Of a stretch of 64,000 bases of DNA, positions 1 to 8,721 are shown one piece after another. The notes below the pieces were generated by a model that saw only the letters and a list, made by a program, of their open reading frames with translations, was not told the DNA's origin and did not search any database. A program made the translations under genes and the position numbers. The stretch lies in NCBI GenBank assembly GCA_052400685.1, contig JBQTGJ010000008.1, one strand, 5' to 3'. The DNA comes from CAZHHH01 sp052400685. GTDB taxonomy: Bacteria > Bacteroidota > Bacteroidia > Bacteroidales > Marinilabiliaceae. How positions within the stretch are numbered: position 1 is the stretch's first letter; the number at the start of each line of letters is the position of its first letter.

Positions 1-1252
1 GCCATTGATGTGACCCTTTGGTCTCAGAATCCATAAAAATAGGTCCGGCCGTATATTCGTGTATCACAGCTCCTGTTGCCTGACAGGCTGCCTGAAGTGC
101 TTTTTCAGCATTGTCAATAACAACTTCTTCACCAAAGGCATTGATGAAATGCTTGGTGCGCCCTGAAATGATTATTTTATAGGGGTTTTTTGAGGTAAAC
201 CGAATGGTGTCGCCTATGAGATAGCGCCACAAACCTCCGTTGGAGGATATGATGAGTGCATAGTCGGTGTTCGTTTGGGTTTCGTGCAAACTAAGAGTGC
301 GCGGATGTGGATTGCCTAATTCCGATAGTGGCATAAATTCGTAGAAGATGCCGTAATCGAGCATCAACAAAAGGCTGGGAGAAGCTGGGTCGCTTTGAAT
401 GGCAAAGAAGCCCTCCGAGGCATTATAGGTTTCCAAATAATGCATTTCTGTTGAAGGAATCAAATCCTTATATTGTTGACGGTAAGGGGTAAAATTGATG
501 CCGCCGTGAATAAAGAGCTCTAAATTGGGCCATATTTCCAACAGATTGTTTTTACCTGAAACTTTCAGAATATTTCTTAGCAACACCAAAAACCAGGAAG
601 GAACGCCCGCCAGTGCGGTCACATTTTCGTTGATGGTGGTTTCGGTAATGAGTCTGAGTTTTTCTTCCCACTCATCTAAAAGAGCAATGTCGCGCTCGGG
701 AGTGCGAAAAAAGTTGGTCCAAAATGGGAGGTTGTTGATCAGGATGGCTGATAAATCACCATATACTGAGCTGTTGCTGAAGTTGTTGATTTGCTGGCTT
801 CCACCTAGCGTTAACGTCTTGCCTGAGAATATTTTCGTGTCGGGATACAGGTTTTGATAAATGACCAGAACATCGCGCCCACCCTGAAAATGACAGTCAT
901 TAAGGGCTTCTTTGGAAATGGGGATGAATTTGCTTTTGGTTGATGTGGTTCCCGAACTTTTGGCGAACCAGTTGATTTCACCGGGCCATAACAGGTTTTT
1001 TTCACCCTGCCGAAGTCGGATCACTAATGGCATCAGGGCTTCGTAATCGTATACGGGCACGCGTTCTTTGAATGTCTCTACTGATTTTATGGAAGCAAAG
1101 TCATATGTTTTTCCAAATTCGGTATTTTGGGCCTTTTTTATGAGCATTTTAAACTGCTCCAACTGGACGTCTTCTCCATTTTGGCTGAAATGTTTTATTT
1201 CGTTGACACGTCCGGTGTTGATAAACGACATTATTTCATTAATAACGGGCAT
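1..1252 (-). CDS. GH3 auxin-responsive promoter family protein (partial)
   Basis: The reading frame is open from ATG at 1252 to the left edge, so the C-terminus is missing; about 417 residues are visible. The N-terminus (MPVINEIMSF) and internal segments such as WFAKSSGTTSTKSKFIP, LYGVPSW-like ALAGVPSWFLVLL and EVVIDNAEKAL fit the bacterial GH3 family. Plant GH3 proteins are acyl-acid amido synthetases of the adenylate-forming type; the substrate in bacteria is unknown. The SSGTTS segment would be the nucleotide-binding motif. A TATCTTTG box lies 26 bases upstream, which supports this start. It is divergent from the YgjP-like gene. Family assignment is from recognised segments, function is not known. 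Confidence 0.85.
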   Translation of the reverse strand, partial: MPVINEIMSFINTGRVNEIKHFSQNGEDVQLEQFKMLIKKAQNTEFGKTYDFASIKSVETFKERVPVYDYEALMPLVIRLRQGEKNLLWPGEINWFAKSSGTTSTKSKFIPISKEALNDCHFQGGRDVLVIYQNLYPDTKIFSGKTLTLGGSQQINNFSNSSVYGDLSAILINNLPFWTNFFRTPERDIALLDEWEEKLRLITETTINENVTALAGVPSWFLVLLRNILKVSGKNNLLEIWPNLELFIHGGINFTPYRQQYKDLIPSTEMHYLETYNASEGFFAIQSDPASPSLLLMLDYGIFYEFMPLSELGNPHPRTLSLHETQTNTDYALIISSNGGLWRYLIGDTIRFTSKNPYKIIISGRTKHFINAFGEEVVIDNAEKALQAACQATGAVIHEYTAGPIFMDSETKGSHQW

Positions 1253-1277
1253 ATAGAGCTCTTTATGATATGATTTT

Positions 1278-1285
1278 CAAAGATA
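1278..1285 (-). promoter_or_regulatory. -7 promoter box TATCTTTG for the GH3 gene
   Basis: Matches the Bacteroidota consensus TAnnTTTG and ends 25 bases before the ATG at 1252, giving a short leader. Divergent from the box at 1371. Confidence 0.6.
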
Positions 1286-1370
1286 GGAAAAATGAGCGAT
1301 GTATGTATTCGGGTTTTGAAGCCTTTTATCAATCCGTTTCATTTCCTTTCGGCGAATCTTCTTAAAACGT

Positions 1371-1378
1371 TATCTTTG
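1371..1378 (+). promoter_or_regulatory. -7 promoter box TATCTTTG for the YgjP-like gene
   Basis: Consensus TAnnTTTG, 21 bases before the ATG at 1400. It excludes the more upstream in-frame start at 1292, which would lie before the promoter. Confidence 0.6.
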
Positions 1379-1399
1379 ATTAATTGTTTTAACCATTAT

Positions 1400-2131
1400 A
1401 TGAAGCGATCGGATTTGTTTGAGACAGAACTGGAAGGTATTGGGGTGGTTACATTTCGTAGCGATAAGAGGTGTCGTCGATTGTCGTTGCGTGTAAAGCC
1501 CATAAAGGGTGTTGAGGTTTTATTTCCGCCCGGTTATCCGATAAAAACGGCGATGGCTTTTGTGGTGCAACAAAAAACCTGGATTTTGCAATCGCTTCAA
1601 AAAATGAAGTCATATGAAGAGAAACTGACTGTATTTGATGAGTCTACGGCTTTCAGATCACGTTCGTTTGTGTTAAGGATTTCAAAAGCACAACGCAGCG
1701 ATGTGCGTTTATTTTTAAACAATGGATATCTGGATGTTTTCTATCCGATGCATCGAAAGGTTACAGAAGACTCTATTCAGGAGGTTATTCGTTATGGCAT
1801 TGAAGAAGCGATGCGTCGTGAGGCAAAGCGTTTTTTAGTGCCACGTTTGGCCGAGTTGGCCAGGCAATTTGGCTTTAGTTATAACCGTGTTTTTATAAAA
1901 AATCTGAAAAGTCGCTGGGGTAGCTGTTCTTCGGTTAATAATATTAATCTGAATTTGCATTTAATGCGTTTACCTGAGTCGCTGTCTGATTATGTGTTGT
2001 TGCACGAGTTGTGCCACACTGTAGAGAAAAATCATGGACCGGATTTTTGGCGGCTTCTTGACCGTTGTACAAATGGTTGTGCCCGGCAAAAGGCCCGTGA
2101 AATGAAATCATATCGTACCACCATTTATTAG
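1400..2131 (+). CDS. YgjP-like (DUF45) metallopeptidase
   Basis: 243 residues. Zinc metallopeptidase of the YgjP/DUF45 family, related to M48/SprT-like enzymes. The zinc motif HELCH is at residues 202-206, preceded by the family segment LKSRWGSCSS and followed by a HGPDFW segment that normally supplies the third ligand. The start at 1400 is preferred over an in-frame start at 1292 because of the promoter box at 1371. No signal peptide, so probably cytoplasmic. Substrates are not established for the family. It converges with the coiled-coil gene at 2191. Confidence 0.88.
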   Translation: MKRSDLFETELEGIGVVTFRSDKRCRRLSLRVKPIKGVEVLFPPGYPIKTAMAFVVQQKTWILQSLQKMKSYEEKLTVFDESTAFRSRSFVLRISKAQRSDVRLFLNNGYLDVFYPMHRKVTEDSIQEVIRYGIEEAMRREAKRFLVPRLAELARQFGFSYNRVFIKNLKSRWGSCSSVNNINLNLHLMRLPESLSDYVLLHELCHTVEKNHGPDFWRLLDRCTNGCARQKAREMKSYRTTIY

Positions 2132-2140
2132 TAGTGAAGT

Positions 2141-2174
2141 CCGGATAGCTAAGGTTTATCTTAACCTTAACCGG
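2141..2174. terminator. hairpin between convergent genes
   Basis: CCGG and TAAGGTT pair with AACCTTA and CCGG around a TATCTT loop, with a small internal bulge. It sits between two convergent stop codons. There is no strong T run, so its role as a terminator is inferred. Confidence 0.4.
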
Positions 2175-2190
2175 AATAATGTGTTGTTTG

Positions 2191-3129
2191 TTAAGTTGTA
2201 GTTATTATTAGTCTTTTAGTGATCGCATCCAGTTCCTGGGTGGTAATCGCAAGTTCTCCTTCCACTTTATGCTTTTTTACGTTGAGTCCCTGCAGTAAGG
2301 CTTCAACCATATTAATGGTTTTGCGTATGTGAAATAGCGATAACTTAAACCGTTTGCTTTCGGTCCAATCCAGTATGAGTTGATTGATGAGTGTACTCAT
2401 AAATTTGGGTACAGCCTCCAGATGTAACTGTAAATCGCGGGTCTCAACGTATTGTGACAGTTCATTCCGGAAAGCACATAGGTTCATGTAAGCCTCAACA
2501 CAATTAATGAATGCGACGTACGACCATTCGCCGCGTTGTGGCACGGTTGCAAAATCGTTGCTGTTTGACTCGGAGAGGGGTTTCATTATTTTAATGGCTT
2601 CAGTGAGTTTTTTTAACGCCATTTCACCCAACAAGAGAGTGTCTTTAATTTCTTCCAGGTCAATGGATAAATTTTCAGTATTTAGTATAAAAGGCATGAA
2701 GCTGGCGCCTTTAGGGTCTTTTGCTTCTTGTATTTCTTTTTCGAGTTTGGCAATGACTTTAGCTTCCTGGCTTTCCAGTCCTTTTAGCAATCTTTTTTCT
2801 TTGGATAAATCATCAATGCGTTGTTTTAAATAATCGGCGACTTTTAATGAAGCGATTTGCGACAATCTGGCGGTCAGTATTTCCTGACGTCGATGTTTGG
2901 TTCTGATCTTGTCGGTTTCCAACCATCTGTTAAATATGTAATGTAGATCTTGTTTGGGTGTGTCATTCCTTCCCGAACCTACCTTTTTAAGTTTGGTTTC
3001 GGTTTTTTTTATGATGGAAAGATGCTCCCTGTAAGAAGCGCTACATTTATCATAAAGTATTTTTTGATATTGTACTTTACGAATTGCATATCTTAATTCT
3101 TTTAATTCCGATAGGTAAACCTGAAACAT
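2191..3129 (-). CDS. unrecognised coiled-coil protein
   Basis: 312 residues, not recognised as a known family. Charged heptad-like stretches dominate about residues 1-140 (KKTETKLKKV, LEKEIQEAKD) and recur near the C-terminus (residues 275-312), suggesting long coiled coils. The middle (about 190-250) is more globular, with RGEWSYVAFINCVEAYMNL. No signal peptide or membrane segment is visible, so it is probably cytoplasmic. Base use resembles neighbouring genes. It stands alone between a metallopeptidase and the polysaccharide locus. Reality as a gene is well supported by length and codon use; function is unknown. Confidence 0.7.
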   Translation of the reverse strand: MFQVYLSELKELRYAIRKVQYQKILYDKCSASYREHLSIIKKTETKLKKVGSGRNDTPKQDLHYIFNRWLETDKIRTKHRRQEILTARLSQIASLKVADYLKQRIDDLSKEKRLLKGLESQEAKVIAKLEKEIQEAKDPKGASFMPFILNTENLSIDLEEIKDTLLLGEMALKKLTEAIKIMKPLSESNSNDFATVPQRGEWSYVAFINCVEAYMNLCAFRNELSQYVETRDLQLHLEAVPKFMSTLINQLILDWTESKRFKLSLFHIRKTINMVEALLQGLNVKKHKVEGELAITTQELDAITKRLIITTT

Positions 3130-3428
3130 CGTAGCTATTGTTTTGGTTGTTTATTTGCGCTTGTATGTATAGAAGTTATTGATTGTATGACTTCTATGTT
3201 TCGTTAGCCCCCCTGATAGTGTAATTCTAATTCCGGTATTGTTTTGGTATAGATGAAAATCTATTATAAATAATTTTTTAACATGTAAAAAAAGCCAGTG
3301 TGCTTAATTGTTTTGTTATCAACTATTTGTTGTTCTACTGGCGTAAAGAAAGGGTTGTTTAAAAGCAATTCAAATATAGTTAAAAACCTAAAGGTTTGTC
3401 AATCTTACAGTTTAATTTTTCTGATCGT

Positions 3429-4196
3429 TTAATATCTTTTGTATTTAACAATAAAATTAATAAACTTGAAAGCGATTGGAAAGTGGTGTATAGTAGTATT
3501 TAATAAACCAAAGTATTGAGTCATAATATTAAATCTTTCTTTCAGACCGGGTAAAATATTTTTTTTAGTTAACCCCCCGTCTAAAAATCTGGAGAGCACC
3601 AAATGGGTATTAATAATGGTTGCAGATTGTTTAAGGGCGTATAATACCCATTCGTAATCAGCCGAATATTTGTATTTTAAAAGATATGGGTGGCAAACAT
3701 CTACACTGACAATTACAGATTGATGGCTTACCACCATGCCATGTCTGAAATCTCTCCAGCTTAATTGCTCGGGCGGGGAGAGCCGCCTTAATCCAATTTC
3801 ACGCCCCTGGATGTCGGTAATTATGGTGTCACCATAGTATAGGTCGGCTTTGGGAAATCGACTAAAGATAGTTGTAAGTATATTACTATCAGCAATTTCA
3901 TCCCCCGAATTAATAAACCATAGATATTGACCTGTTGCTATTTGCATGCCTTTATTCATGGCATCATACAGGCCATTGTCGGGTTCGCTGATAAATTTTT
4001 GAATGTTTTTTTTGTATTTGTTTATGATGTTATGTGTTCCGTCGTTGCTGCCACCATCAATCACAATGTATTCAATGGCTTCATAGGTCTGCTGTACAAT
4101 GCTTTCAATGGTTCTCTCCAGCGTATCGACGCCGTTGTATACAACTGTAATGATAGAGACAACCGGAATGCTGGAACTATGGGAGTAGTGACTCAT
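3429..4196 (-). CDS. family 2 glycosyltransferase
   Basis: 255 residues with a GT-A fold. The N-terminus carries the family-2 start VVSIITVVYNG, the nucleotide-sugar loop VIDGGSNDGT and the acidic metal motif NSGDE near residue 100. It resembles the WcaA/colanic-type GT2 group that adds a sugar to a lipid-linked or surface glycan at the inner face of the cytoplasmic membrane. The ATG at 4196 is chosen because the GT2 fold begins right after it; longer in-frame extension into the upstream gene would be unstructured. The start overlaps the end of the GT4 gene by 20 bases, so the two are translationally coupled. The sugar is not predictable. Confidence 0.85.
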   Translation of the reverse strand: MSHYSHSSSIPVVSIITVVYNGVDTLERTIESIVQQTYEAIEYIVIDGGSNDGTHNIINKYKKNIQKFISEPDNGLYDAMNKGMQIATGQYLWFINSGDEIADSNILTTIFSRFPKADLYYGDTIITDIQGREIGLRRLSPPEQLSWRDFRHGMVVSHQSVIVSVDVCHPYLLKYKYSADYEWVLYALKQSATIINTHLVLSRFLDGGLTKKNILPGLKERFNIMTQYFGLLNTTIHHFPIAFKFINFIVKYKRY

Positions 4197-5433
4197 ATAA
4201 TTCGAGATATTGTCCGGCAACAAGGTCGGGTGAGAAGTTTTCAAGAACCCGTTGGCGGGCTTCCTGACGAAAATAATCCTGATTACTGCCCGACAACAGG
4301 AAGTCAATGCCTTCTGCCAAACCTTTGGCATCACCGGCAGGGGCCAGGTAACCACAGGTGCCATGTGCAACCATTTCGGGTACGCCTCCGATGCGGAAGG
4401 CAGCTACGGGCGTTCCACACGACAGCGATTCCATAACGGTATTTGGTAAGTTGTCTTCTAATGAAGGGAGAACAAATAAATCGGCCGCATTATATAGATT
4501 TGCCAATAATTCGGGTTTGTTTATATAATGCATCAGCGTGGTGCGGAAGGGTAGTTTTTCTTCGATACCGGGAGTTGTTTTGCCAAAAATGACTAATTCA
4601 ATGTGTTGATTGTAAGGTTTATCCTTTAGTTCGTTAAGAGCGTGTAACAAAAGCGGCATTCCTTTACGGGGATCGGATGTGTTGGCTGCCCCAAAAAGAA
4701 TAATTTTTTTGTCGAGGGGAAGTCCCAACTCCCTGCGCGCCTCGATTCGGGGCTTGGGTTTGAACTGGTCGGTATCAATGGGATTATGGATGCAATGAAT
4801 GGGGAATTGTTTTATCAGCGTAGCTTTTTGTGCCATCTGTTTAAGCCAGTTACTGCACGTGGCAAATGAAATTGATGCATCGCTATAAATATTCTGTTTT
4901 TTGGCGTATTGAACAAATGAGAGATCCTTTGCTGACGATTCAAGCAACATAGGACAGTTGCCACAGCTGTTTGTGTAATGGTCACATTGTGCTGTATAAT
5001 GGCAGCCTCCCGTAAAACTCCACATGTCGTGAAGCGTCCATACAATCGGTTTTCCGGTATTTATAAGCGTTTGTAGTCCTTTTAAAGAAAGAAATCCCTG
5101 GTTGAACCAATGCAGATGAATAATATCGGCATCCCGGACCAGAGGATGGTTGCTTAGGTCAAATCCTTTGCGTGACAATGAAAAGGCAAACCGGCCTCTT
5201 TTGTTTTTTTCGTATGGAAGAAAGGCTACGATGTCCTGTAAAAAGTAAAACATTAATCTGGCATTGTCTTTTCGCGAGCGGATAATTGAAGTGACCCAGG
5301 TGTGTTTGCTTTTTTTTTCGGCCACCAACATGGAGGCGTCCACATTGCGTTGGCGAAGGGCAGCGACAATTCGAGATGCGGCCACAGCTGCTCCGCCTGT
5401 TAAATCACTTTTATTAATGTGTACAACCTTCAT
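4177..5433 (-). CDS. family 4 glycosyltransferase
   Basis: 418 residues, GT-B fold. The N-terminal domain starts MKVVHINKSD and contains the segment with Cys144, Cys150, Cys157 and Cys160 typical of WcaL/colanic-type GT4 enzymes. The C-terminal donor domain has LPSLEDNLPNTVMESLSCG, the E-x7-E type motif that binds the nucleotide sugar. Likely builds the surface polysaccharide specified by this locus. A promoter box is at 5570-5577, leaving a leader of about 130 bases. Coupled to the GT2 gene downstream. Donor and acceptor are unknown. Confidence 0.87.
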   Translation of the reverse strand: MKVVHINKSDLTGGAAVAASRIVAALRQRNVDASMLVAEKKSKHTWVTSIIRSRKDNARLMFYFLQDIVAFLPYEKNKRGRFAFSLSRKGFDLSNHPLVRDADIIHLHWFNQGFLSLKGLQTLINTGKPIVWTLHDMWSFTGGCHYTAQCDHYTNSCGNCPMLLESSAKDLSFVQYAKKQNIYSDASISFATCSNWLKQMAQKATLIKQFPIHCIHNPIDTDQFKPKPRIEARRELGLPLDKKIILFGAANTSDPRKGMPLLLHALNELKDKPYNQHIELVIFGKTTPGIEEKLPFRTTLMHYINKPELLANLYNAADLFVLPSLEDNLPNTVMESLSCGTPVAAFRIGGVPEMVAHGTCGYLAPAGDAKGLAEGIDFLLSGSNQDYFRQEARQRVLENFSPDLVAGQYLELYESLLP

Positions 5434-5569
5434 ATACCTGGTTTTTATTCGTAACGATACATCTTGCCGGATGTCTGTTCGTTAATCATTCAAATGTTTT
5501 TGCAACAGTCGTGCGAAGGTGGGTTTAGAACAGGTTAATTGACATCTTTCATTGGACTTTGCACTGTAA

Positions 5570-5577
5570 CAAAGGTA
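5570..5577 (-). promoter_or_regulatory. -7 promoter box TACCTTTG upstream of the GT4 gene
   Basis: Consensus TAnnTTTG on the minus strand. It lies between the family A elements and the GT4 gene, with a leader of about 130 bases. Confidence 0.45.
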
Positions 5578-5658
5578 GCAAAAAATGCAATTGGTTTTAT
5601 GACCCGTATGGGATAGCCTGTTTATTGATTGTGATTGAGGTATTTTGTGCGACTATTT

Positions 5659-5802
5659 AGTGTTTGTCTATAAAGTCAACTACTTCGTTATGCTTGCCAT
5701 AAAAACAGTCATTTACGAAAAGTAAACTTCTTGATTTTTATGATTTCGCAAGCCTTGTATTTGAACTTTATATTTCAAACACTTAGTTTATGGACAGACT
5801 CT
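5659..5802 (-). repeat. family A element, copy A1
   Basis: Minus-oriented copy of the dispersed element. Its end AGTGTTTGTCTATAAAGTC is followed by the core (CTTGCCATAAAAACAGTC, TTTACGAAAAGTAAA) and a second end reading TTTATGGACAGACT. The 7-mer CTATTTA occurs on both sides (5653-5659 and 5801-5807), a candidate target duplication, although the right-hand one also begins the next element. Confidence 0.75.
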
Positions 5803-5806
5803 ATTT

Positions 5807-6025
5807 AGTGTTTGTCTATAAAGCCGGGCAATTTTAATTCAAGGTTTTTGTTATTCCTAAAAATGAGAGTGTATTGTTGTAAATGATCATTTAGAAAGAA
5901 GCGTAACGGTAAGCTTCAAGAGTCGGGAAAGGAGTGTTTAATTCAAGTCCTGCGAAGTCTGAAAATGTATGTTTAATATCGTAAATGCCTTTTTGAGAAT
6001 ATGCATAGCACAGAAGTTGAACTTA
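5807..6025 (+). repeat. family A element(s), degenerate nested copy A2
   Basis: Begins with the same end sequence AGTGTTTGTCTATAAAG as A1 but in the other orientation. Two diverged cores follow: one with TTCAAGG and GTAAATGATCATTT (about 5837-5910), another with TTCAAGTCCTGCGAAG and CACAGAAGTTGAACTT (about 5941-6025). Together with A1 these fill most of the 614-base gap between two glycosyltransferase genes. Confidence 0.65.
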
Positions 6026-6047
6026 ATTAACTGATTCTGCTTAACTG

Positions 6048-6962
6048 CTATATTGTTTTTGATTGTTGGCAGATATAATGTGCTATTTTAATGCGGTTAA
6101 TACATCGGCGGTAAAGCGACGGCCGGTAAAAGCGTTTAAAGGCCTGGTCTATGCAACTGTTTTTTATGGCCGGCGTTGGGTTTAAGGGTTGGTGCGTTAA
6201 TGAAACGGCATATTTGCCGGAGCTTTTCATGTGGGTTCCGCTGCCGTCGGCACCTACATTGCGCACCATTGACCTAATCGGATATACATTGGTACCACCA
6301 AGATTAAAACATGCCTGATTAAACCGTACTGCCCAGGATGTAATTTTTTTTTGTTGTTGCTTAAGTAGCATGACCGGTAAATCAGTCCCTTGTTGTGCCA
6401 ATTGAGCTCGTTGCTTTTTATTAGAGATAAATTGGTTAAAGTCTTGTACCTCCCAATCAACTTTTTGCCAACGGTTGCGCCAGGTCGCCCAACCCCACGA
6501 ATTGATTCGTGGAAAAAGAAATGCTTCATGGGGATAATTATGCGGTATTTTGATGGGTGGACAGTAGCCTGACACCGAGAATATATTGTCGTTTTTTTCG
6601 TGTATGGATAGTGCCTGATTCATGAAGTTAAGAAAGAAGGGTGATGTTTCCAGATCATCTTCTAGGATGATGCACGCAGTATGGTGCTGCAGCACTTCCG
6701 AAACGCCTGAAATAACAGATGCCGCCAAACCCATATTCGATGTCCGTTCTACTACGGTTATATGCTTAAATCCCTGAATATGAGCCAGCAAAGTTCTCAC
6801 TAGTTTAACTTTATCCACATCTTTTGCAGTTTTGGGTGCATCTGAGTAAATGTACAATTCAGACAGACGTGATAAGTTGTTAGCTTTAAGCGCATCTATA
6901 GTTTTTTCCAGATGGATTGGACGATTATAACAAAAGAGAACAATGGGATAAATAGCTTGCAT
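6048..6962 (-). CDS. GT-A type glycosyltransferase
   Basis: 304 residues. Starts with IYPIVLFCYNRPIHLEKTI, a nucleotide-sugar binding start common to GT2-like and GNT-I-like enzymes. The acidic motif EDDLE (about residues 100-104) and the aromatic segment SWGWATWRNRW (about 154-164) are characteristic of a group found in surface-polysaccharide loci. No signal peptide or membrane segment. It follows the asparagine-synthase-like gene with a 157-base spacer and precedes the family A cluster. Sugar and linkage cannot be read from the sequence. Confidence 0.8.
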   Translation of the reverse strand: MQAIYPIVLFCYNRPIHLEKTIDALKANNLSRLSELYIYSDAPKTAKDVDKVKLVRTLLAHIQGFKHITVVERTSNMGLAASVISGVSEVLQHHTACIILEDDLETSPFFLNFMNQALSIHEKNDNIFSVSGYCPPIKIPHNYPHEAFLFPRINSWGWATWRNRWQKVDWEVQDFNQFISNKKQRAQLAQQGTDLPVMLLKQQQKKITSWAVRFNQACFNLGGTNVYPIRSMVRNVGADGSGTHMKSSGKYAVSLTHQPLNPTPAIKNSCIDQAFKRFYRPSLYRRCINRIKIAHYICQQSKTI

Positions 6963-7119
6963 TATAAAATAATATTTGAGAACATTCAGCCGAATTTTAA
7001 TAATCAGTCAATTGTGTGAATGACGAACAAAGTTCAATAAAAAGAATGTGTAACTGGTTTTCAGATTCATATTCTAAGGTTTTATCATACCTCTTTATTT
7101 GGCAAAACACTGAAAGTAC

Positions 7120-8721
7120 TTATTTAGAATTTTCATTTAGTAATGTCATCTCAATGCTTTTTAGTGTTTGATATATTGATAAGTTGCTGTTAAATGTATT
7201 TTTTAACCCAAAAATTTTAACAATCTCCTTTATCCCTCTTTGTGTTGTTAAAAAGTGTTTAACGTTTTCAATGGGTGAAGAATAGCTCCTTAAAAATTGG
7301 TTTACTTGATTAATTTGTGTCGTTTGAATTGGCGTATTTTGCCATAATCTGGGGTTCAGGTCGACATAATTTGAAGCACTAAACAGCTGTCTGTTTAGAG
7401 TATTACGGGTGTCACCAAAGACTGAACGACTTCGGTAGTGAAGGCCTGTTTTTTTAAAATAATCTTTAACCCACAACCTATTATGCAATCTTTCAGGTGG
7501 CAAAGACAACATCTTGCAGACGATGTCAAAATTATTATAAGGTGAAGTGGATGACATTCCCAGATGGTCAGGTAGTTTATATAAATAATGTAGAAGATTC
7601 ATTTTTAAACGCATGCTGACTACAGAGTACCATCGCAGATCAGATAATAGCGCTTTATTCTGTTCAAAAAATTTGGTTTCTGCATAAGTTTCCCGATAGG
7701 GTAGTAAGGAGTTGCAATTTAAATCATGAGTTAAAGCCAATTGGTATATCTGGCTGGTATTTTCAACCTTAATGCCCGATAAATATCCGCCTGAAAAAGC
7801 GCCGCCACTTAAACCGCTTAAAAGAATAGGATTTTTGACATCAGGATTGTCGCTGATAATTTTCTTTAAAAACTCGATATGATTCATCCCATGTAAATGG
7901 GTGCCAAATCCGAATAAATCATGCCATTCATTAATGTCTTGATAAGCATTTCCTAATGGGATTTGTTTCCACTGAAGATTTAATTTTTGAGAGACAGATT
8001 TTGCGATTTGTGATTCAAAACTTTTTTCTTGTTTGGGAGATATCCCAAATGTATACGTTTTAACTCTATATTTTTGTTTTTCAGGTATTAATGAACATAG
8101 AACTCTGGAATCAAGACCGCCAGAAAGGGGGCAAATGACAGTTCCCGTGGTTTGATCGAGAAGATGACTTATATCCTCTCTAATCATTTCTCTAATGTCG
8201 GCTTCATTGGCTGGCTTTGAAAGGTCAACTGACAAAGCAGGGTCTTCCTTTTCAACAACATCTATCGTCTTTTTTGAAAAATGTATTGAAGAATAATAAC
8301 GTAAGGATTTAACTTTTTTAAATGGCGTTACTCCCATTACCGAAAACCCATATTTTAGAAACAGGTATAAACCCTCGTCATCGAATGATTTGTCGTCCTG
8401 AAGACAAACATTGGAATACGTTGATATAATTTTATCATCTACATTGTAGTATACAGGGATTCCTCCAATCCAATCATTTTCTACGACGACACCCTCGTCG
8501 CTCACAGAAATCAGCAAATTGTGTTTTAACAAATCGGAATGGGGCGGAAATCCAAGCGACCAAACACCTGGTGAAATTGGTTTAATATCTTCACTGATAC
8601 TATATAAAGCTAAAACGCCCCAATCGCCTTTAATCACTTTCGTTTTAAGACGAGGATTTATTTTGGGTACATAATTTATTTTTTCCTTCGATAGGATGAA
8701 GCCTGAAATTTTATTTGTCAT
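7120..8721 (-). CDS. asparagine synthase-related protein
   Basis: 533 residues. The ATP-pyrophosphatase domain has the PP-loop SGGLDSR at residues 200-206. The N-terminal half has the shape of a class II glutaminase domain but starts MTNK, so the catalytic N-terminal Cys2 is absent; glutamine is unlikely to be the nitrogen donor. Members with this layout occur in surface-glycan and modified-peptide loci, where they may amidate a carboxylate; that role is an inference here. The gene looks more AT-rich than its housekeeping neighbours, consistent with transfer. A TAACTTTG box lies at 8753-8760. Confidence 0.8.
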   Translation of the reverse strand: MTNKISGFILSKEKINYVPKINPRLKTKVIKGDWGVLALYSISEDIKPISPGVWSLGFPPHSDLLKHNLLISVSDEGVVVENDWIGGIPVYYNVDDKIISTYSNVCLQDDKSFDDEGLYLFLKYGFSVMGVTPFKKVKSLRYYSSIHFSKKTIDVVEKEDPALSVDLSKPANEADIREMIREDISHLLDQTTGTVICPLSGGLDSRVLCSLIPEKQKYRVKTYTFGISPKQEKSFESQIAKSVSQKLNLQWKQIPLGNAYQDINEWHDLFGFGTHLHGMNHIEFLKKIISDNPDVKNPILLSGLSGGAFSGGYLSGIKVENTSQIYQLALTHDLNCNSLLPYRETYAETKFFEQNKALLSDLRWYSVVSMRLKMNLLHYLYKLPDHLGMSSTSPYNNFDIVCKMLSLPPERLHNRLWVKDYFKKTGLHYRSRSVFGDTRNTLNRQLFSASNYVDLNPRLWQNTPIQTTQINQVNQFLRSYSSPIENVKHFLTTQRGIKEIVKIFGLKNTFNSNLSIYQTLKSIEMTLLNENSK

